A stretch of 45,710 nt of DNA, from the IMG/VR virus record IMGVR_UViG_3300021142_002250, positions 1 to 45,710 of that record, one strand, 5' to 3'. Position numbers and translations under genes: made by a program. Shown one piece after another: positions 9,501 through 17,048 of this stretch. Origin of the DNA: a virus. Numbering within the stretch: the first letter of the stretch is position 1; each line of letters starts with the position of its first letter. The notes below the pieces were generated by a model. It had not been told where the DNA came from, did no database searches, and was given only the letters and a program-made list of their open reading frames with translations.

Positions 9501-12326
9501 ACATCTAGTTATGTTTTTGTTGGTAATTTTGAAAATACTGCAAGATTTAAATCTTTATATTATTCTAATTCTAATTCTCAACTTTCAAATAATCAATATA
9601 ACGTAAAAGCATTTACTAATATTCATAATAATTTATCTTGGGATCCTTCAAATGATGCTTATTATAATGTAAATGCAGCTGAATGGGATTTGGTTCATAA
9701 TTATGGGAAATCATTAACAGCCTCAACAACTAATACAGGGAATACTACAGATACTTTATTTTATAATTATTGGAAAATTCCAACAACAGATACTTATACA
9801 TTAGGTTTACAAATTCCATTTATTTTAAATTTAGGAGATAGTTATAATAGACACACATTTGTTGATTGGGGAGGATATCATGATTCATCAAGAGGTGGTG
9901 GAAGTGTTTATTTTAAACTATTTGGATGTATTGAATATTGTCTATTTGATTATGATGATATATTAAATGAAGATAATTGGACTATATTAGGTACTACTTA
10001 TATGACATTAGATCCAAATTTAAAAAATATAAATAGTTTTGACGCTTATATTAAAGTAGGTACTAATCAATTTGACGGAAGTATAAATTTTGATAATGAA
10101 AATATAGTATCTGGACTATTAACAATAGATAATTTTTCTTATACTTTTAATAAAGGAGATAGGGTTAGATTTAATTTATATACTATAGTAGGTCCTCAAA
10201 ATAATAGAACTAATAATTCTATTGATAATAATATACAACCACCATATTCAGATATAGGATTTAATACTAGTGGTATTATTAGTTCTTTAAATAAACCAGG
10301 AACACAAATGAATATAGCATTTCCAGGAACTAGAACATATGCTTCTATAACATTTAATCCTACTTCTCAAAATATACCACTTGATGGCTTTGGTGCAACA
10401 TATCTATCACCAAAATTAAATCAAAGAATATTAAATTATCCTTATAATAATAGTGGATATTTTGAGATATATACTTCAAATAGTATATCATATTTAGAAA
10501 ATGATAATGTAACAATATCAAAAAATAGATATTCATTATCTAGATTTGATATTGCAAGTACTAATGCTATACTTAATTCTCAACCATCAATAGATCCTAT
10601 TAGTACAACATTTTCTTTTAATATATCTAATAATGAAATTACATTTCCTGGTTTATATAGTAATATATTAAAAATAGGTGATTATATATCTTTATCTGCT
10701 TCAAATGATAAATTCTATTTCACATTAACAAATGTTAATTTAAATTCTTATCAAACAACAACAATTACATCAAAAGGGGCTACTATAAATGTTAATAATA
10801 TTACTATTTTAAATACTTTAGAAAATTTACCGTTATTACAAGATAGTTATTTTACACTAACTTTAGAAGATAGAATTGTTATACCAAATATATTTCAATT
10901 AAATATACCAAAAATGTATTCTCCAAATAGAAATATAATTAATTATATTTCTAATATTAAAAATGGTAATACCCAAAATGTTTTTTATGAATATTTTTAT
11001 AATAAAAATTTATTTAGATTTTATCTAGAAAATAGTGGAATTTATGAATTTTTATTTAATAAAATAAATTTTTATGAGGTAGATTCAATCCCATTTTTTA
11101 ACTATTGGGAAAATATAAATAATATCAATTTTAATATAGAAATTCCAAATATTGCTAATTATCCAAATATTGATAATACAAAAAATATTTATGATATTTT
11201 AGGAAATATATCTGTTAATTTTACACAAGGGGTTATTGGTAATTCAGCTTCAAGTTTAAATAATTATTATTTATCTAATTATTATATATTCTTCGCATTA
11301 AAAGGTATCATATCTTCTAATTATACTACATACTCCATAGTTAATGATATAATAACTATAGTTGGTGAACCTAGTTCTGAATTAAGTCAATTAATAAATG
11401 ATACTATCAATCCTACTAGGTTTTATATAGATGATTTAGCAAATACCCAAATTTATTCATTCCCAACTTCATTTAAAGGATATGATTATGCTACTTTTAG
11501 TCCTAGCCTAACTTATAGCTTACTAATTTACCCAACAGATACTATTACAACTACACAAAAAAGTAAATATATTCCTATAGATATATATAATACTGATTTA
11601 ACTCCTTTAAATAATTTAACTATCAGTTGTGATTATCCAGATATTACAGGTAATATACCTTATTGTTTAAATGCTCCTTTTTCAGTAGTTATTGATGGAG
11701 ATGGTTCAACAGTAAATATTAATACAGATTGGGGTATTTATATAAATGGTATAATTATACCATCATCTTATAAATATAATAATTTAGTTTCTATTGGTAA
11801 TAAACCAATAGAGATGTTTAATACGGATAATAGTTATATGGGTTATACTTTTAGTACTATTGATGATTTAATGCAAAAAACATATAGCATAGTTTATAAA
11901 CCAACAGTAACTATTGATAGTTACACATATTCCCCTGCTTTTTATTATGTAAATAATTATAATGTTGAACCTAATGTAATAATAGCTTCTGCTTCTATAT
12001 CGTTCACATATTCTGATGCAGGTACTTATTCATATGGTATAGATAATTTAATTTATTCTACAACAGCAAGTGGTAGAAGATATACAACTATTGAATGGTC
12101 ATATGATAATGGACCTTATAGTTTTTTCACAACATCTGTTAGTAATCCGCCAAGTTATAATATATTCAATATAAATACAGATGGAACTATTGATTATTCC
12201 CCTAACTTCCCATTTGATGTTGCAGGAAATACATATTCAATTAGAATAAGTGCTACAACTTCTAATTATTCAAGTAGTTTATTTACCCCTTCTGTGTATA
12301 CCTTCTCTGTGGTATATGGACAATAA
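3522..12326 (+). CDS. Giant phage fibre/tail protein with W-x-x-G-x-F repeats
   Basis: A 2934-residue virion protein, extremely rich in Asn, Ser, Tyr, Thr and Ile and without transmembrane segments. About residues 225-300 and 770-1200 consist of repeats such as WNNGVFNNGIFYDGYWLNG, in which Trp/Phe and Gly recur every 5-10 residues; isolated copies return near residues 1595-1610 and 1725-1770. About residues 395-430 form a pentapeptide-like ladder (NNSQIYNSQINNSLVINS). Such periodicity suggests a beta-solenoid shaft. The last 100 or so residues look like an immunoglobulin-type beta domain (GRRYTTIEWSYDNGPYSFF ... ITATTS-like strands). I infer a long tail fibre or cell-contact protein. The start ATG is preceded by an A/T-rich leader without a Shine-Dalgarno sequence. 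The gene ends at a bidirectional terminator. The assignment as structural is firm; the exact virion location is not known. Confidence 0.85.
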   Translation: MSQNIVLGYTSNLLNYAEVYYINGNPKTAIYSEINTNIQAGDKVFIMNGIYDSQKYIDIGKYAQNADGYTVLYTNNCQIVIDLAYTYSTIFTQSYYTDNLDNYKKIYNITSQREFDYINQIFVDSYTYSDYYTYNRISKFEYGLTNNIIYSASTFSGISSTNSIGQNSGISATNSFWTRNGNTWLNITSEFISGSFSGIPYNGRIMIFGEDFNYNRTLLKQRNIYNYSNTTYNWYIDTLYKKPIISRLSFQGGSFHGIHNNGIFGNYKTNQVWDNNGTWNSGFFVNSTWESGVMNSKSDESSTSYYAELVNNKVKQHFDYSNNNGYGYNFILDSNINSGIINDGNVINTNVVGLDNTYILSATSSNNITLNGGFYDFCDFKNVNINNSETLDSIISNSTINNSQIYNSQINNSLVINSKLNGSNVLNIISADISYYVSETIQERGILKLYISESDFLRLDLMDNFYITNIDKNFLLNSLSLSQKLLMPYELRYVIDSIFNPDFADNLIISLKTPFDNNNLVDIFVYENIYRPHENRFIDNPNKNYSIDIDFGSFLTSSNTYLTKNNVNNLFSNAYISNGDINEGLVDSSEFINYTNINYNTNIIAGSSSNLSITKVNNNLSVILNSPNEYSTGTLKVGNYVWLDSIMFNNTQDISGTYSIVSITYSNTNIYLGLSNSSIVSLLSTGTYSIVDGLFNKNYVNTVKISNSNINSGLFLGTLFKSSTFFNSNFDNTNLSLNNLSLLRLVGLNINDPNLIFNNATVKSSVINNTTWNSSIAVDCIWNNNVFNNGIFYDGYWLNGTFNNGLFTNNDGVLQNISYSDLQLYNNWYDGVFNSGTFYKSIWVKGTFNNGLFYNSDWYSGIWNNGILGDNSVPHSKTTFGVSQSFGVSQSYWYDGIVKNANVGGDGNVYWYNGIFYNGIFNSTLGIGYSIWYDGQFNGGDFTGNSIWQYGIFNGGKFLSTYKNTFINSTQSTDYTWQGGIFNEGLFSTQSTWYNGEFNGGIFNGIVWNNGVFGGGNFVGSGNNILLGSDSDYVNQFTQSFYGLWRNGIFSEKKQYKIYDTTLDIKETAIFDSGLWQNGLFDSTSGQFNNSAWLAGNFNNGNFNGGIFNPYCDSILQGNTSSYSYNLNIIPNDSNVCVWNNGNFYSGNFNFSNWNNGNFYNGNMTGAVWNAGTWYYGNANNIYWVSGTWLNGQWNGSPYDYTILDDNNNVINGPEKQILSRIGLLNSNIHLNNVFTGTYSSIGKLGWTQSSDNNLVWNSDSNGIYLPSFVYSNPIFKPSTTHPLSYQTKYDIYSEYAFSFQIGDTITENEIYSISFGSFYTVSYKATSTDTYNDVLLKLADLINSDAYLSSSKVIWHYSQNADVAVGNTSITDPVIRSGVILKDYELFIYYSSLRSDLVPSATSSKVSTINNNQSKQLNFTIGSSSNIFSTASNYLIDLTLKSVGGSSYFKIGYSNKSQSYTLNGQQTYTIPLKQTNSGLSNQELSIIKLSTSFGNPTFSILSYNVSIYETTYSDYCNTFTSSLITYPNITNTYSTIINSSTISLGNIDPNLVTTYKVDTGDGTSGFLTINFGNGKFGSFPSSDGVNTLISNSSIWKGGAWNNGYWNSNPIDRLTNLTYLNIDNYTWNITLTTPKNSSLDLTSSKYSFITGDNVLISNIVGLDINNNRVLITNLNKVLSVTPYIENLDGSEVLSTITIQILVKYPILRIEQDSLFHTIKLTKTSWLSGVFTNGLFEGIWNYGMVKGYPYITRFENTHWIDGIFDGGTFKSDPLGSQSTGLIQNFTFRDNNISDTNSIGTNLGFKYNSWMDLNYDNNSMTNIYKDNYIYNQDYQLSIPDMNLNGYPTSDVLSSKSYFRNSYDSNIVYYSLGSKYQIYTDFIGDGAIFNNSYSNQINKLGLDKFYELGWTFSQDSNLNISSNTSLSNTNKLYVSNDNPNAKSSRIGIKYAIVSDSKVASTDPKAPISKTTTRILNPGSNITTYSSTNNNNSGQGGTSSYVFVGNFENTARFKSLYYSNSNSQLSNNQYNVKAFTNIHNNLSWDPSNDAYYNVNAAEWDLVHNYGKSLTASTTNTGNTTDTLFYNYWKIPTTDTYTLGLQIPFILNLGDSYNRHTFVDWGGYHDSSRGGGSVYFKLFGCIEYCLFDYDDILNEDNWTILGTTYMTLDPNLKNINSFDAYIKVGTNQFDGSINFDNENIVSGLLTIDNFSYTFNKGDRVRFNLYTIVGPQNNRTNNSIDNNIQPPYSDIGFNTSGIISSLNKPGTQMNIAFPGTRTYASITFNPTSQNIPLDGFGATYLSPKLNQRILNYPYNNSGYFEIYTSNSISYLENDNVTISKNRYSLSRFDIASTNAILNSQPSIDPISTTFSFNISNNEITFPGLYSNILKIGDYISLSASNDKFYFTLTNVNLNSYQTTTITSKGATINVNNITILNTLENLPLLQDSYFTLTLEDRIVIPNIFQLNIPKMYSPNRNIINYISNIKNGNTQNVFYEYFYNKNLFRFYLENSGIYEFLFNKINFYEVDSIPFFNYWENINNINFNIEIPNIANYPNIDNTKNIYDILGNISVNFTQGVIGNSASSLNNYYLSNYYIFFALKGIISSNYTTYSIVNDIITIVGEPSSELSQLINDTINPTRFYIDDLANTQIYSFPTSFKGYDYATFSPSLTYSLLIYPTDTITTTQKSKYIPIDIYNTDLTPLNNLTISCDYPDITGNIPYCLNAPFSVVIDGDGSTVNINTDWGIYINGIIIPSSYKYNNLVSIGNKPIEMFNTDNSYMGYTFSTIDDLMQKTYSIVYKPTVTIDSYTYSPAFYYVNNYNVEPNVIIASASISFTYSDAGTYSYGIDNLIYSTTASGRRYTTIEWSYDNGPYSFFTTSVSNPPSYNIFNINTDGTIDYSPNFPFDVAGNTYSIRISATTSNYSSSLFTPSVYTFSVVYGQ
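5835..7110 (+). repeat. Region coding for W/F-x-x-G-x-F repeat ladder
   Basis: Within the giant fibre gene, this stretch codes for several dozen degenerate units of the forms WYNGEFNGGIF, WNNGNFYNGNM and FNGGKF. At DNA level it shows recurring words such as AATGGTATATTTAATGGTGG that could recombine to change the repeat number. Confidence 0.8.
6159..6194 (+). repeat. Perfect tandem 18-bp duplication
   Basis: TTTGGAGTATCTCAATCA occurs twice in direct tandem (6159-6176 and 6177-6194), coding for FGVSQS twice. The exact identity within a degenerate repeat array indicates a recent in-frame duplication. Confidence 0.9.
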
Positions 12327-12357
12327 AAAAGAGAGCGTTTAAACGCTCTCTTTTTTT
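12326..12357. terminator. Bidirectional terminator between fibre and dnaJ-like genes
   Basis: A palindrome AAAGAGAGCGTTTAAACGCTCTCTTT flanked by A's on the left and T's on the right, so it can end transcripts from both strands. The stop codon of the minus-strand DnaJ-like gene (12339-12341) lies inside the hairpin, and the fibre stop codon (12324-12326) abuts it. Confidence 0.9.
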
Positions 12358-13073
12358 CTTACTAACCAAAGGTGTCCGACTTTTCCAGGTATGTTGGAAA
12401 AATGTCCCATACAATCTACTTTAAAATCTTTTGAATCAGGTGGTATTTTTATACCACTTAATTTTTGTTTACCTAAAATCCTTTTTTCTCCTTTGCAAGT
12501 TTTACACTCTACAAGACCTACTTTACCTAAACCTTTACAAACAAAACATGGTTGATCATTATAATCTTTACCAGTTCCTTCACATAGTTCACATCCATCA
12601 TCTCCTTCAAAATATTTTATATTACCATTAATATCTTTTATTTCTATTTTAGTTGAAGTATCTTTTCCAGAGCCTTTACAAGTTTTACAAACAACTAATC
12701 GTTCGTATTCAATTTCACCATTAAAAGTATCATCTATATATACGATAATATTAAGACCTTCTTTTTTCTTGAAATCTTCATACTTATCTTCATCCCATGC
12801 CTTACTTAGGTTATTAAATTCAAAATTTAATAACTCAGTTAGTTCATCATAAGATGAACCCCATTTACTTTTAGTATCATATTCTTTTCTTGAATTTTCA
12901 TCCATTAGAATATCATAAGCTTCAGATAATAAACGAAAGTTTTCAGAATCTCCTCCTTTATCCGGGTGATGCTTTTTTGACAAGCTATAATAAGAACGCT
13001 TAACTTCTTTTTTATCAGCATTAAAACTAATACCTAATAATCCGTAATAATTTTTATTAAAATCTATATTCAT
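12339..13073 (-). CDS. DnaJ-like (Hsp40) co-chaperone
   Basis: A 244-residue protein with an N-terminal J domain (residues 8-66) carrying the HPD motif at 36-38 (KKHHPDKGG), which stimulates DnaK ATPase. A central zinc-finger region has four CxxCxG-type motifs (CKTCKGSG, CELCEGTG, CFVCKGLG, CKTCKGEK), as in type I DnaJ. The Gly/Phe linker and most of the C-terminal substrate-binding and dimer domains are missing, so it is much shorter than the usual 370 or so residues. The ATG overlaps the stop of the bS21 gene by one base (TAATG), indicating translational coupling. It probably redirects host DnaK to phage proteins such as large fibres. Confidence 0.88.
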   Translation of the reverse strand: MNIDFNKNYYGLLGISFNADKKEVKRSYYSLSKKHHPDKGGDSENFRLLSEAYDILMDENSRKEYDTKSKWGSSYDELTELLNFEFNNLSKAWDEDKYEDFKKKEGLNIIVYIDDTFNGEIEYERLVVCKTCKGSGKDTSTKIEIKDINGNIKYFEGDDGCELCEGTGKDYNDQPCFVCKGLGKVGLVECKTCKGEKRILGKQKLSGIKIPPDSKDFKVDCMGHFSNIPGKVGHLWLVRKKESV

Positions 13074-13264
13074 TAATCTATATTCTTATTTAGCTGTTCT
13101 TTGTAAATAGCTTTTTTAATTTCTGCTCTTCTTTTTACGGAAGGTTTTGTATAAGTTTTTCTTGCTCTTAACATTTTTTCTGTTTTAGTGCTATCAAACT
13201 TTCTTTTTAGTTTTTTAATAGCTCTTTCTAAGTTTTCTCCGGGTTTAATTTCGATAATTATCAT
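13073..13264 (-). CDS. rpsU: Ribosomal protein bS21 (phage-encoded)
   Basis: A 63-residue basic protein, full length for Bacteroidetes bS21: MIIIEIKPGENLERAIKKLK, then RKFDSTKTEKMLRARKTYTK and PSVKRRAEIKKAIYKEQL. The GENLERAIKK.KRKFD and YTKPSVKRR segments are family hallmarks. bS21 binds the 30S platform near the 3' end of 16S rRNA. In Bacteroidetes ribosomes bS21, bS18 and bS6 help occlude the anti-Shine-Dalgarno sequence, and a tyrosine near position 54 of bS21 is, as I recall, one of the contacting residues; here residue 54 is Tyr (KKAIY). The gene overlaps the upstream membrane-protein gene by ATGA and the downstream dnaJ-like gene by TAATG, so it sits in a coupled operon. Phage-encoded bS21 is known from large phages and is thought to replace host bS21. 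Confidence 0.93.
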   Translation of the reverse strand: MIIIEIKPGENLERAIKKLKRKFDSTKTEKMLRARKTYTKPSVKRRAEIKKAIYKEQLNKNID

Positions 13265-13671
13265 TTTTTTAATAAAATTTTATTATAAAATAAATTAAAG
13301 CATACGTTTCTTAAAATACTTAAAGTTATAAAATAACCAAATATAAACAAACCACTATAATCTATGTTTATAGACACAGCTACTAAAATAGCCATTATAA
13401 TTAATAATTCTTTAATCATTTTGAAAAAGTGCCAAGCATCTGTTAATTGAACAGGATAGTTAAACTCAATTCCAAAAAAATTAATTTTTTTAAATCCATT
13501 TGCAGGATTATCATTGATGTATTTATTTACCCAACTAATATTCTTATTCCAAATATTTGGGTTCATTTTCTTAAATATACTTATACTAAAATGATCAGAA
13601 CATGTATCCATAACGGCATCACATACGCCACTCAAACAGTATAAAATAACTGGTATAATTGCTAACCACAT
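13261..13671 (-). CDS. Small membrane protein, unknown
   Basis: A 136-residue protein with an N-terminal hydrophobic segment (MWLAIIPVILYCLSGVCDAV), a central soluble loop rich in Trp, Asn and Lys (NPNIWNKNISWVNKYI), and two more hydrophobic segments near residues 88-105 and 107-122, giving two or three membrane passes. It is the first gene of a coupled set with bS21 and the DnaJ-like gene (ATGA overlap with bS21). No family was recognised. Confidence 0.65.
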   Translation of the reverse strand: MWLAIIPVILYCLSGVCDAVMDTCSDHFSISIFKKMNPNIWNKNISWVNKYINDNPANGFKKINFFGIEFNYPVQLTDAWHFFKMIKELLIIMAILVAVSINIDYSGLFIFGYFITLSILRNVCFNLFYNKILLKK

Positions 13672-13681
13672 ATCTATTTAT

Positions 13682-13939
13682 TTATTTTTCTTTTAATAAA
13701 GTTTCTAACTTAGAATATCTAATTAGATCTTTTGTTATTAAAAATATAGGATTTCTATCCACTAGGGATAATCCTACATATTTAGCTCTTAATGTATCAT
13801 ATATTTTTATATCTAAATAAGGCTCTTCTGCTTTATATAATTCTACATCATACTTTTTTAAGTTAGTAAAATCATATTCTTTCTCTAATTCATACGTTAT
13901 ATCTTGATAATAACCACTTACAATCTTAAACTTTATCAA
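13682..13939 (-). CDS. Hypothetical protein
   Basis: An 85-residue protein (KIVSGYYQDITYELEKEYDF ... RAKYVGLSLVDRNPIFLITK) that is charged and has alternating strands, with no recognised family. The only in-frame start is TTG at 13939, since no ATG precedes the conserved-looking N-terminus, so the start is uncertain. It lies 10 bases upstream of the membrane-protein gene and 26 bases downstream of the gp46-like gene, so it is probably in the same minus-strand transcript. Confidence 0.5.
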   Translation of the reverse strand: MIKFKIVSGYYQDITYELEKEYDFTNLKKYDVELYKAEEPYLDIKIYDTLRAKYVGLSLVDRNPIFLITKDLIRYSKLETLLKEK

Positions 13940-13965
13940 CTTAACTATATATTTTATTCTATATA

Positions 13966-15654
13966 TTAGATTTTTTCTTCCTTAATATATGAAAAAACTT
14001 CCTTTTCTATATGAATTATCCTATCAAAACTCTCTTTATTTAAAACAGCATGGTGTATCAGAAAAATATTTATTTTATATTCAGTAGCAAATACTTTAAA
14101 TAAATCTAATATCTTTTGAATATTATCCACATCAATTGTGGCAAATACTTCATCTAAGAATAGTATATTAATATGTTTTTTAGTTCTAATTAATTTAAGA
14201 TAAGCAATTAATATAATGATATTAATCATCTTATTTTCCCCACTTGATAAAGTATCGTGATCTATTACTTCATTTAAGTGTTTAATTTCAGCGGTAAAAG
14301 TTTCATCAAGAACTACTGTATATTGTAAACCAATCTTTTTTAGATTTTCATCAATAAACTTATTAATAGGACTAATAATATTAGAGATTATATTTTTCTT
14401 AACCCCATCTTCTCCTAAAATTTTTTGTAATTCTTTATAATAAACTTCTTTTTCTTTAGATGAAAGACTATTATCTTCACTAACTTTTTTCTTATCTTCT
14501 ATTTCTTTAATAGTGTTTTCAAACTCTACAATAGAAGTATTTTTTGAGCTACTATTAACTTTTTGATTTTCTAATTTAGAAATTTGTTCTTTATAGCTTT
14601 TCATTAAGTAAGTTATATCACTAAAAGAACTATTTGCTTTTTCTGAAATATCATTAAGTTTAGTTTGTCTTTCTCTTAAAGTTTTTAGATTTAACTCAAC
14701 TTCTAATTTAAGTTCTTCAACTTTTTTCTTCTTATCTAATAAAATATTTTTTAATGATTCAAAATGATCTGATTCAAAAGATGTTCCACAAGTAAAACAT
14801 TTCCCAGAATTATATAAATCAATTTCTTTTTGACAATTTCTTATATCATTTTGAATATTGATAAATTGTTCTTTTTCTTTATCTAAATCCGTTTTTAATT
14901 CTTTTTCTTTAAGTTTTATCTTATCAATTTTATCTTTTAATGCTAAATATTCATCTTTTTTAGATTTAATATTTTCATTGATTTCATCAATTTCTAATTG
15001 AATATTTAACTTTTCTGTTTGTAAAGATTTGTCAATAGACCTTTTTATAGAATCTAATGACTCATTAAATGAATTAATTTCAGAATCGTATTTGATTAAT
15101 TGTTTTTTATTAGCAGCATTTAACTCTTTTAAAATAACATTTAAATCATTAATTATATCTAAATTAAATAATTTATCTAAAAGAATTTGTTTTTCTTCTG
15201 AGGTTAGAGATATAAAATTTTTAAAATCATTTATACTCATAGATATAAATGAATTATATGTTTCTAAATCTATTCCAATATAATTTACGATTTTTTCATC
15301 TAAGTTAGATTTACCTGCTCTATTATTTTCAACCCCATTTTCATAAAGTTTTAATACGTTTGGTCCAATACCACGATGTACTTCTACTTCTGTTCCATTG
15401 GAACTAAATTTAATTTTATTAAGTAATTCTCCATTTATACGATTAGGTAAAGTTGCTAAAGTAGCAAATTTTCTTTTTCTACCACGAACTTTTCCATATA
15501 AAGCATATTCAAAACTTGATAAAAACGCACTTTTACCTTGACCATTTTGTCCAGCAATCAGAATAAGTTCCCCATTTTCTTTATTTAATTTTAAAACTTG
15601 TTCATTGTTTCCAAATGATTTAAAACCTTTTATTGTTATTTCATCTATTTTCAT
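13966..15654 (-). CDS. SbcC/Rad50/T4 gp46-like recombination nuclease ATPase subunit
   Basis: A 562-residue SMC-type ATPase. From the N-terminus: MKIDEITIKGFKSFG and the Walker A loop GQNGQGKS; long coiled coils on either side of a zinc-hook motif (GKCFTCG) in mid-protein; then the ABC signature LSSGENKM, Walker B ILFLDEVFATID and the switch His in IHHAV. Length and layout match T4 gp46, which with the gp47 nuclease resects DNA ends for recombination-dependent replication and host DNA breakdown. No gp47 partner is in this window. The ATG at 15654 is preferred over the one at 15675, because MKIDEITIKGFKSFG is the usual family start and the extra residues are hydrophobic filler. The broken TnpB-like gene lies immediately upstream. 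Confidence 0.93.
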   Translation of the reverse strand: MKIDEITIKGFKSFGNNEQVLKLNKENGELILIAGQNGQGKSAFLSSFEYALYGKVRGRKRKFATLATLPNRINGELLNKIKFSSNGTEVEVHRGIGPNVLKLYENGVENNRAGKSNLDEKIVNYIGIDLETYNSFISMSINDFKNFISLTSEEKQILLDKLFNLDIINDLNVILKELNAANKKQLIKYDSEINSFNESLDSIKRSIDKSLQTEKLNIQLEIDEINENIKSKKDEYLALKDKIDKIKLKEKELKTDLDKEKEQFINIQNDIRNCQKEIDLYNSGKCFTCGTSFESDHFESLKNILLDKKKKVEELKLEVELNLKTLRERQTKLNDISEKANSSFSDITYLMKSYKEQISKLENQKVNSSSKNTSIVEFENTIKEIEDKKKVSEDNSLSSKEKEVYYKELQKILGEDGVKKNIISNIISPINKFIDENLKKIGLQYTVVLDETFTAEIKHLNEVIDHDTLSSGENKMINIIILIAYLKLIRTKKHINILFLDEVFATIDVDNIQKILDLFKVFATEYKINIFLIHHAVLNKESFDRIIHIEKEVFSYIKEEKI

Positions 15655-15691
15655 AATTATTATTTGATATTTCACTTATTGAAATAAAAAA

Positions 15692-16999
15692 TTAAACATT
15701 GAAAAAAGTAATAAAACTTTTATTATGAATAAATTTTCTAAAAACAACTGAATCAGTTGAAACTCTATATTTCAATTTAAAGTTTTTTATAATTTCAAAT
15801 AATTCTTTCCATGTGTTTGGTAATTCATTAACCTTTTCCTTCCATTGGTGTTTTAATAAATCTTTAATCCATATATTTGGATAAAATTTCTTTGATTTTT
15901 TAATTATTATTTCATATCCTCTTCTACCTATTTCTATTGAAGCATTGACAGGATCTATATGTTCATTCTGTAAATTACCTATAAAACTTGAATAAGCAGG
16001 ATTTATTTTAAATAATTTCTGAAAATTAATTTTACTTCTTTTTTCTAAGTTATCAATTAATATATTTCTTTTCCACAAATTTTTACATAATCTATTAAAT
16101 TTTCTTCCTTTACTCTCCACAGATTTAAAATTAAGATCTTAAACAAATATAAATTTACATTTATAATGTAAAGATAATTTACTTATTTGTTTAGATATTT
16201 CTAAAATTTCATGATTTAATTTATTATTTAAGTAAATAGATTCTTTTGAATTATTAGCTTTACCTAAATTTTTAATTTTATTAGTTAATTTTGATAAATT
16301 AAAACAATTTGTATAAACAATTTCTTCTTTATTTTTAATTGAAATTCCTATATATTCTGAATTTAAATCAATTCCTAAATAAACATTATCTTTTAATTCT
16401 TTATGTTGAATTTGCTCTTCAAAAGAAATATAAATATATTTATCATCCAATTTAACTTGATATGTTAGACCTCCTTTCTCATTTAACTCTTCTAATAAGT
16501 ATAAATCTTTTTTATAATTATTTCTTAAATTTGGTAAATCTAATATATAGTGTTCTTTACATTTATGTTTATAAATAATTTTATTATTTTCTATAATATC
16601 TAATTTAAATTTTCTATTCCCATGTTCTACTTTTTGCCCATAAATAGTTAGAGGTAATAATCTATTTTCTTGATATTCTTCTTTACTTATTTTATTTTTT
16701 AATAATTTGATAAAATTTGATTTACCTCCAAAAATAACTTTATTATCAGGATTTCTTGTTAAGATTGCTTTTGCTTCTAAAATACCACATTGTTTAACCC
16801 ATGCGTCTAAATTATTTATGTTATTTAAACCATTTAAACCATTTAAACCATTTAAGAATGAACGAATATCTTTTTCTGTATATCCTTCTTTTAATCTATT
16901 AAAAGAGTATCTAACTACAGATGAATATTCTTTTCTTAATAAATTTAACTTTTCTTGAAATTCATTAGATGATTTATATGGTAATTTTATCGTTAACAA
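15692..16999 (-). pseudogene. TnpB-like RuvC nuclease interrupted by a stop at the RuvC-II glutamate position
   Basis: One 435-codon reading frame carries a single in-frame TAA (16139-16141). The first part has a TnpB-like N-terminal region with IFGGKSNF near residue 90 and the RuvC-I motif YLGIDLNSEYIGIS with Asp211. The second part has INPAYSSFIGN and the RuvC-III motif HIDPVNASIEIGRRGYE with Asp349. Reading through the stop gives CKFIFV-stop-DLNFKS, where the family has V-E-D-L, so a single G-to-T change (GAA to TAA) accounts for the loss of RuvC-II Glu287. TnpB is the RNA-guided nuclease of IS200/IS605 and IS607 elements. No CxxC zinc finger lies between RuvC-II and RuvC-III and no tnpA is adjacent. 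The start is also poor: only TTG (16999) is available. A GTG at 16120 could restart the C-terminal part, but that piece lacks two of the three acidic residues. Confidence 0.75.
16824..16855 (-). repeat. 9-bp tandem repeat in the TnpB-like gene
   Basis: TTTAAACCA is repeated 3.5 times (plus-strand sense), encoding the tripeptide GLN/LNG ladder at residues 49-60 of the TnpB-like frame. It keeps the frame and is a likely slippage site. Confidence 0.9.
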
Positions 17000-17048
17000 A
17001 CTTATTTTGTTTTTTAATTATATATTATATAAATATTTATAAAAATGT

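Noticed and set aside
12431-12631. Plus-strand ORF opposite the DnaJ-like gene
   Set aside because: It is antisense to the conserved zinc-finger region and has no independent signals.
15692-16999. Alternative genetic code reading TAA as glutamate
   Set aside because: Many neighbouring genes clearly end at TAA, several within terminators, so a recoded TAA is not tenable; a point mutation explains the site.
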